The notes under the pieces are model-generated. The model searched no databases and was not told the DNA's origin. It saw nothing but the letters and a program-made list of their open reading frames with translations. Source: Clitoria ternatea (Eukaryota > Streptophyta > Magnoliopsida > Fabales > Fabaceae). From it: a stretch of 64,000 nt of DNA. The first letter of the stretch is position 1. Each line of letters begins with the position of its first letter. The DNA lies in NCBI GenBank assembly GCA_037962975.1, contig CM075673.1, positions 158,306,667 through 158,370,666 on the forward strand, written 5' to 3'. Position numbers and translations under genes: made by a program. Positions 58,533-64,000 of the stretch are shown piece by piece.

Positions 58533-61500
58533 ATGTCTTCTTCATCAACCTCAAAATCGAATCCCCGGTGGATATACAACGTGTTCATCAATTTCAGGGG
58601 AATAGACACCCGAAAGAATTTCGTTTCTCATCTCAATGCTGCACTGAAAAACGCAGGGGTCAATACTTTCCTTGACGACGAGAAGCTTGGGAAGGGAGAG
58701 GAGTTGGGACCAGAACTGTTGCGAGCAATACAAGGGTCTCAGATATGTGTCGTGGTTTTCTCCAAATCCTACACTTCATCCAAGTGGTGTCTTCATGAGC
58801 TCGTGGAAATCATGGACTGCCGCACCACACATGGCCAGGTGGTTCTTCCCATATTCTATGATGTTGACCCAGCATCCGTACGTCGTCAGAAGGGTGCATT
58901 TGGAGAAGCCTTGAAAGCACTTGCATCCAAAATATACTCAGGGATAGGCGTGAAGAAATATACATTGTCCAAGTGGAGGACTGCACTCACCGAGGCAGGA
59001 AAATTGGCTGGTTGGAATGCTAAGACTTCCAGGTATCTCAAATCCAAAATCTTGCTACATTTTTTTCAAAATTAATCATGTATAAAAGGTGTGTGTATAT
59101 ATATTTAGCAGATCAAAGTTAGTAGTTAATTGTTAGTAAGGGAGAGTCGAAACAAAATGCATTTTGATGCTATATGCATATCGGTGAAATTAGTATTTGC
59201 CTGTCGGCATAAAGATTCCCTTGCTGCTCACATGGAGAAATAATTAATTGAATATGAAGTGTAACATATGAGAAAGACTTTCTTAGATGAGAGTTAGACA
59301 AATAAATTGTATGGATTGTCAAGATATATATATACACACACACGTTCAACTTAGGTTTGTGATTTGTGCTCATTGTTTGTTTTATAATAATTATTATTGA
59401 AGGAATGAGGCTGAACTAGTGATGGAGATTGTTGAGAACATTTTGACAAGACTAGATGACACATTGTTTCCTATTACTGATTTTCCTGTTGGATTAGAGT
59501 CTCGTGTAAAAGAAGTGATTGGGTTTATAAAAAGTAAATCAAGCAAAGTGTGTATGGTCGGGATCTGGGGAATGGGAGGATCAGGTAAAACAACCACAGC
59601 CAAAGCCGTTTACAATAAAATTTATCGCGGTTTTGAGAATAGAAGTTTCATAGGAGATATCAGAGAAGTTTGTGCAAAGGATAGTAGAGGGTGTATTGAT
59701 TTGCAAAAACAACTTCTTTCAAATGTCCTAAAAGCAAAGGTGGAGATACATAATGCTGCAATAGGGACAGCTATAATTGAGCAACGACTTTCTGGGAAAA
59801 TGGCACTTGTTTTACTTGATGATGTGACCGAGCCTGAGCAAATAAATGATCTATGTGGAAAATGTAAATGGATGGGTTCAGGAAGTGTATTAATTGTTAC
59901 AACCAGAAATGTACGTGTTCTTATTTCACATGAATTTGACCATGTCTTTAAAATGAATGAAATGGACGATAAGCAGTCACTTGAGCTTTTCAGTTGGCAT
60001 GCCTTCAGAAAAGCAAGTCCGAGAGAAGATTTCAATGGACTCTCAAGCAAAATTGTTGCTTGCTGTGGAGGATTGCCCCTGGCTCTTGAAGTCCTCGGTT
60101 CTTACTTACATAAAAGGACAAAACAAGAGTGGGAATGTGCATTGTCAAAACTGGAGAGCATTCCCAATGTTAAGGTGCTAGAGAAACTTAGAATAAGCTA
60201 TGATGGTTTAGATGTTGAGGACCAAAAAATATTTCTTGACATATGTTGCTTTTTTATTGGCAAAGATAGAGCATATGTTACTGAGATACTAAATGACTCT
60301 GGAGTTTCTCCTAAAATTGGAATAGCAATTTTGGAAGAAAGGAGCCTCATAAAAATTGAGAAGAATAATAAGCTTGCAATGCATGATTTACTACGTGATA
60401 TGGGAAGAGAAATCATTCGTCAAAGCTCACTAGAGGAACCTGAAAAGCGTAGTCGACTATGGGCTCATAAAGATGTACTTGATGTTTTGACAGAACAAAC
60501 TGTAAGAACTCTCTTTATATGCTATTTTGAAACCTATGACTATCGTAATCCTCCATGATCATTTTTTTTTCTAAATCATTTTATTCTTTCTAACTGTTCC
60601 CTAATTGTATGATTCATTATTTGGAGAACATTTGTCTTGCGACATGCACTAATGCATGCTTAGGCCACAACTTCATGCATTGCTTATTTGCTTTCCAGTG
60701 AGAAACTACAGAGATTCCAATTTACTTTTAAATTTTTCTAAACTTTCTTTTTGGCACAGGGAACAAAAGCTATTGAGGGCTTAGCTTTGAATATGGAAAG
60801 TTCTAGTAAAGACTGCTTTGATACCAAAGCATTTGAGAAAATGAAGAGACTAAGACTTTTGAAACTTAATAATGTAAAACTTGTTGGAGATTATAAGTAT
60901 CTTCCCAAATCCTTGAGATGGGTCCATTGGCAAGGATTTCCTGAAAAGCACATTCCAGACAACTTTGATCAGCAAAATGTAGTTGCTATTGACCTAAAAT
61001 ACAGCAAAATTAATCTAGTGTGGAAGAGGCCCCAGGTGAATTTTACTTGAATGTTTCTTTATGAATGACAATAGTAGAGTAACTAGAGTTCCATCATTTA
61101 CTTCTTTAATTTCTTTGTTGAAAATTTTTTTCCCTTGCAGTTTCTTGAGAGGCTAAAATTCCTGAATCTTAGTCATTCAAGCCACTTGACACACACTCCA
61201 AATTTTTCAAAGCTACCGAATCTTGAAAAGCTTGTCCTCAAGGATTGTCCACGCTTGTCCAAGCTACACAAATCCATTGGAGATCTAAGAAAAATTCTTG
61301 AGATAAATTTGATGAACTGTGCAAGCCTTAACAATCTCCCTAGAAGGATCTATAAATTGAAATCTCTGGAAACTCTTATCCTTTCCGGTTGTTTAAAGAT
61401 TGACATGCTGAAAGAAGAAATTGTGCAGATGGAATCCTTGACTACATTGATTGCTAATCACATAGCAGTAAAAGATCTAGCCCGGTCGATACTCAGATCA

Positions 61501-63878
61501 AGAAGCATTGCACAAATATCTCTATATGGATGTGCTGGATTAGCACATGATGTATTTCCTTTCATTATTTCGTCTTGGATGTCACCAACAATGAATCCCC
61601 TATCTCATATTCATCCACCAATATCATCATCCCTAGTTTCCATTGATGTGCAGAATATTAATTGGGGTGATCTAGCACCGATGTTTTGCCAACTTTCAAT
61701 TCTTCAAAGTGTTTGGGTGGGATGCTGCTCAAAGGCTCAACTAACTCAAGAATTAAGAAGAGTTCTAGATGGCCTATATGGTGTAAACTTTACTGAATTG
61801 GAAAGAACATCATATGCATCACAAGTCTCATATCTTTACTTGAGATTTATTGGAATGGGATGTTGCAATGAAGTCATTGAGACTCTTGGCAAGAGTATAT
61901 CTCAGGTTCAGTCCTTATGTTTCTATATTTTATGGATATTTATTATTAATAAAGATCACATGGAATAAACTTTTTGCAATTTTTTGCTTAGCAATTTTTT
62001 TAGCATAATCTTTGTTTTTTCAACTGTTCTTTTTGTTCACACAGACCTGCTTTTCCTTTTTTAATAATTTTTAGTACATAACTAAATCACAAAAGAATAG
62101 TTAGCTAGATAGTTTCTTTACAATTACTGAAATTTTTTATACTGTCAATATATTTTGTTCCTAAGCCTCTGTTGCTTTACTCTATATTAGTAGGAACCCG
62201 GAATTGTAAGCTAAATGTTACTATAGCATTGCCCTTTAAAAACATAGCTTCAGGAAATTTTTGCATTACCTTTGGGTTGCAAGACTTATATATTCAGGTC
62301 AAGAACCTATATACTTGCTAGTATTATTTGCTATCTACAAACAATATATATATCACGCATAGTTCACACACAATGGTATGTACCATTCTTGAAGTTTTCA
62401 AGATAGAATAGCCGAAGGGAAGAAAATCTTACTATTGTCTAAGATTCTATTGTTGGCCATTATCTCTTAAAGAAACACATTTCCTAACTAATGTGTCAAT
62501 AGAGCTAATTATTAAACAGTCATTCACAACTATAGAGCTATAAGATCATAAAACCGTGTGAGGTCTTGTAGACAACTATGTAGCCACTACTATGGAAAAT
62601 GAAAATACAATGAGTGGTTATAGTATGTAGGCCAACAGGCAACATTGGGAATAAGAAGTTGGCCTCAGTCAACCTGAATTCAGTAATAAGGGCTTATAAG
62701 GAGCAGAGATTACCTTAGCTGCAGCCAGGAGAGAAAATGCGATGTCACATTGGTGTGTAAGTATCAAGGAGAACCAACGGATCAGTAAAGAGACTAGAAA
62801 ATGGACAGAGAATGAGAAATTAAAAGATGAAATGTCAGGAGCAGAATGGCCATATGGAGGACATTGTTTGACAACGTCCTGGCTTGTAATGAAGTTAAAA
62901 GAAGAAATATGGCATGTCTGGTAGGGCCTACAATCTCAGCATTTGAAAAAGAATAAAATCTGAGAAAGCATGAAGAGCAGATGACAATGGGCATATCCAT
63001 GGTTGATTGTTGTTCACCAATTCAATAACGAGGAGGGTCTCTTCCACAACTACCACAAAGTACCATGAAATTAATTTCATGGTTATTGCATGCATTGTTT
63101 AGGATTACTCTAGATGACAAAAAGAACAAATCTGGAAACTGCAACACAAGCAAAACATTTTGTTGGAACAATCACCACAAATAAAAATTTGAAAGACATT
63201 AAATGTTCTCTAATTTCCTGTTGTTGATGGATACATGATACATTACATAAGCAACACTATTGACTAAATGGTTCAATTAATTGTGATGCCTATATTCTCC
63301 TTGTCCTTTATATTGTACAGTTACAATATTCCTCTTTTGAATTTGACATGACAAGGTAATCGGACAAAATTGTCCATTTCAATAGTAGCACGATTACATA
63401 AATCACTAAGCTTCTGTTGTGAATTGTGATGCAGGGATTAACCATTGGTGTGTCTGCTGATTTTTTACTCCCGGGTAACAACTATCCATGTTGGCTAACC
63501 CATACAGGTGAAGGACATTCAGTATATTTCACGGTGCCTCAAGTTAGATGTCGCATGAAGGGAATGGCTTTGTGTGTTGTTTATTCATCTATCCTGGAAA
63601 ATGTAACTGCTCAATGTCTTGTTAGAGTCTTGATCGTTAATTACACAAAGTGCATCTTCCAAATATATAAGCGAGACACAACAGTTTCCTTTAAAGATGA
63701 AGATTGGCAGAACATAATATCAAACCTTGGACCTGGTGACAAAGTGGGGATTTTTGTAGCTTTTGGGCATGGATTCACCATCAAGAAGACATCTGTCTAT
63801 CTAATATGTGATGAATCAATGGATGGTAGAAGTGAGCCTTCCCAGAAGCTAAAGAGAAGGCGTTTACAAGGTTTATAA
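58533..63878 (+). CDS. TNL-2: complete TIR-NBS-LRR resistance gene, 1027 aa
   Basis: Intracellular immune receptor. Exons are 58533-59032, 59403-60501, 60760-61035, 61141-61905 and 63435-63878, all GT/AG with matching phases; together 3084 nt. TIR (about 14-165): VFINFRGIDTR where DVFxSFRG is usual, and WCLHEL carrying the NADase glutamate. NB-ARC (about 170-530): P-loop GMGGSGKTT, VLLDDV, TTR, GGLPLALEVLGSYL, FLDICCFFIGKDRAYV, MHD. LRR repeats fill exons 3 and 4 (LRLLKLNNVKL; LETLILSGCLKI). Exon 5 is the post-LRR domain (GLTIGVSADFLLPGNNYPCW), common at the C-terminus of legume TNLs. The ATG at 58533 is preferred over an in-frame TTG upstream. Confidence 0.95.
61906..63434 (+). other. Intron 4 of TNL-2
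   Basis: 1529 bp, AT-rich, no gene. It contains CATGGAAT at 61959-61966, the unoccupied counterpart of the hAT target in TNL-1. No insertion with clear ends was recognised. Confidence 0.75.
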
Positions 63879-64000
63879 CAAAAATCTAATGTGTAAGATT
63901 GAACCGCAATAATGGTTTCAACAGTGACATAATGGGCCTGTTTGTTTAAGCTTATTAAAAAAGTGATTATAAAAAAGTGATTCTTTTATAATCACTTTTT
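63879..64000. other. TNL-2 3' flank and start of a further repeat
   Basis: From about 63934 GGGCCTGTTTGTTTAAGC begins a sequence with AAAAAGTGATTATAAAAAAGTG, which looks like the terminus of a MITE or hAT-like repeat cut by the window end. No polyadenylation site was resolved. Confidence 0.4.

Noticed and set aside
59622..60050. Minus-strand frame of 142 codons within TNL-2
   Set aside because: Antisense shadow of the NB-ARC exon.
62742..63000. Short frames in TNL-2 intron 4
   Set aside because: 60-68 codons with no domain, inside a well-supported intron.

Overview
This window is plant nuclear DNA, most likely from a legume and probably from the Phaseoleae (soybean/bean group). Three things point that way: TIR-NBS-LRR genes with introns, an Ogre-type giant Ty3/gypsy element whose ORF1 matches legume Ogre proteins, and the 'CTCAAGCGAG' type repeats familiar from Phaseoleae retroelements. 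The species call is inference. Nothing bacterial, organellar or CRISPR-like is present.

Only two host genes are supported. They are paralogous TIR-NBS-LRR (TNL) resistance genes in head-to-head orientation: TNL-1 on the minus strand (exons between 17856 and 14622) and TNL-2 on the plus strand (58533 to 63878). Their exon order, splice phases and the lengths of exons 2 and 3 are the same. TNL-2 splices to a complete 1027-residue reading frame. TNL-1 is open through its first four exons, but no counterpart of the fifth exon is seen inside the window. About 40.7 kb of nested mobile DNA separates the two start codons.

Left flank (1-14.6 kb): a degenerate plus-strand Ty1/copia element (about 221-11550) is split by a minus-strand copia element (3542-8989). 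That second element carries a hAT element with a perfect 8-bp target duplication (3795-5146). A further copia fragment, a MITE and a second hAT element (13673-14569, inside intron 4 of TNL-1) follow.

Centre-left (18.1-33.2 kb): a broken gypsy element (gag-protease at 18.6-19.9 kb, RT to integrase at 31.3-33.2 kb) is opened by about 11 kb of other repeats. That insert includes three solo LTRs nested inside each other, each with its own perfect 5-bp target duplication (22105-30813, 24962-30088, 26600-29825). A minus-strand copia gag fragment lies at 33.2-34.1 kb.

Centre-right (35729-56085): a 20.4-kb Ogre/Tat-lineage gypsy element on the minus strand has 2032-bp LTRs that look about 98-99% identical and a GTTGT target duplication. 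In its own orientation it carries a PBS, ORF1, gag-protease, a short intron, RT-RNase H, integrase, a 71-72-bp tandem-repeat array, and an antisense gene with its own TATA box and a spliced 769-codon frame. Its pol genes are broken by stops and a frameshift, and integrase has lost its catalytic Glu. ORF1 and the antisense gene are intact.

Right flank: AT-rich LTR-like sequence, then a 1.0-kb DNA transposon with very long inverted repeats (57139-58153) just upstream of TNL-2. The window ends at the start of another repeat.
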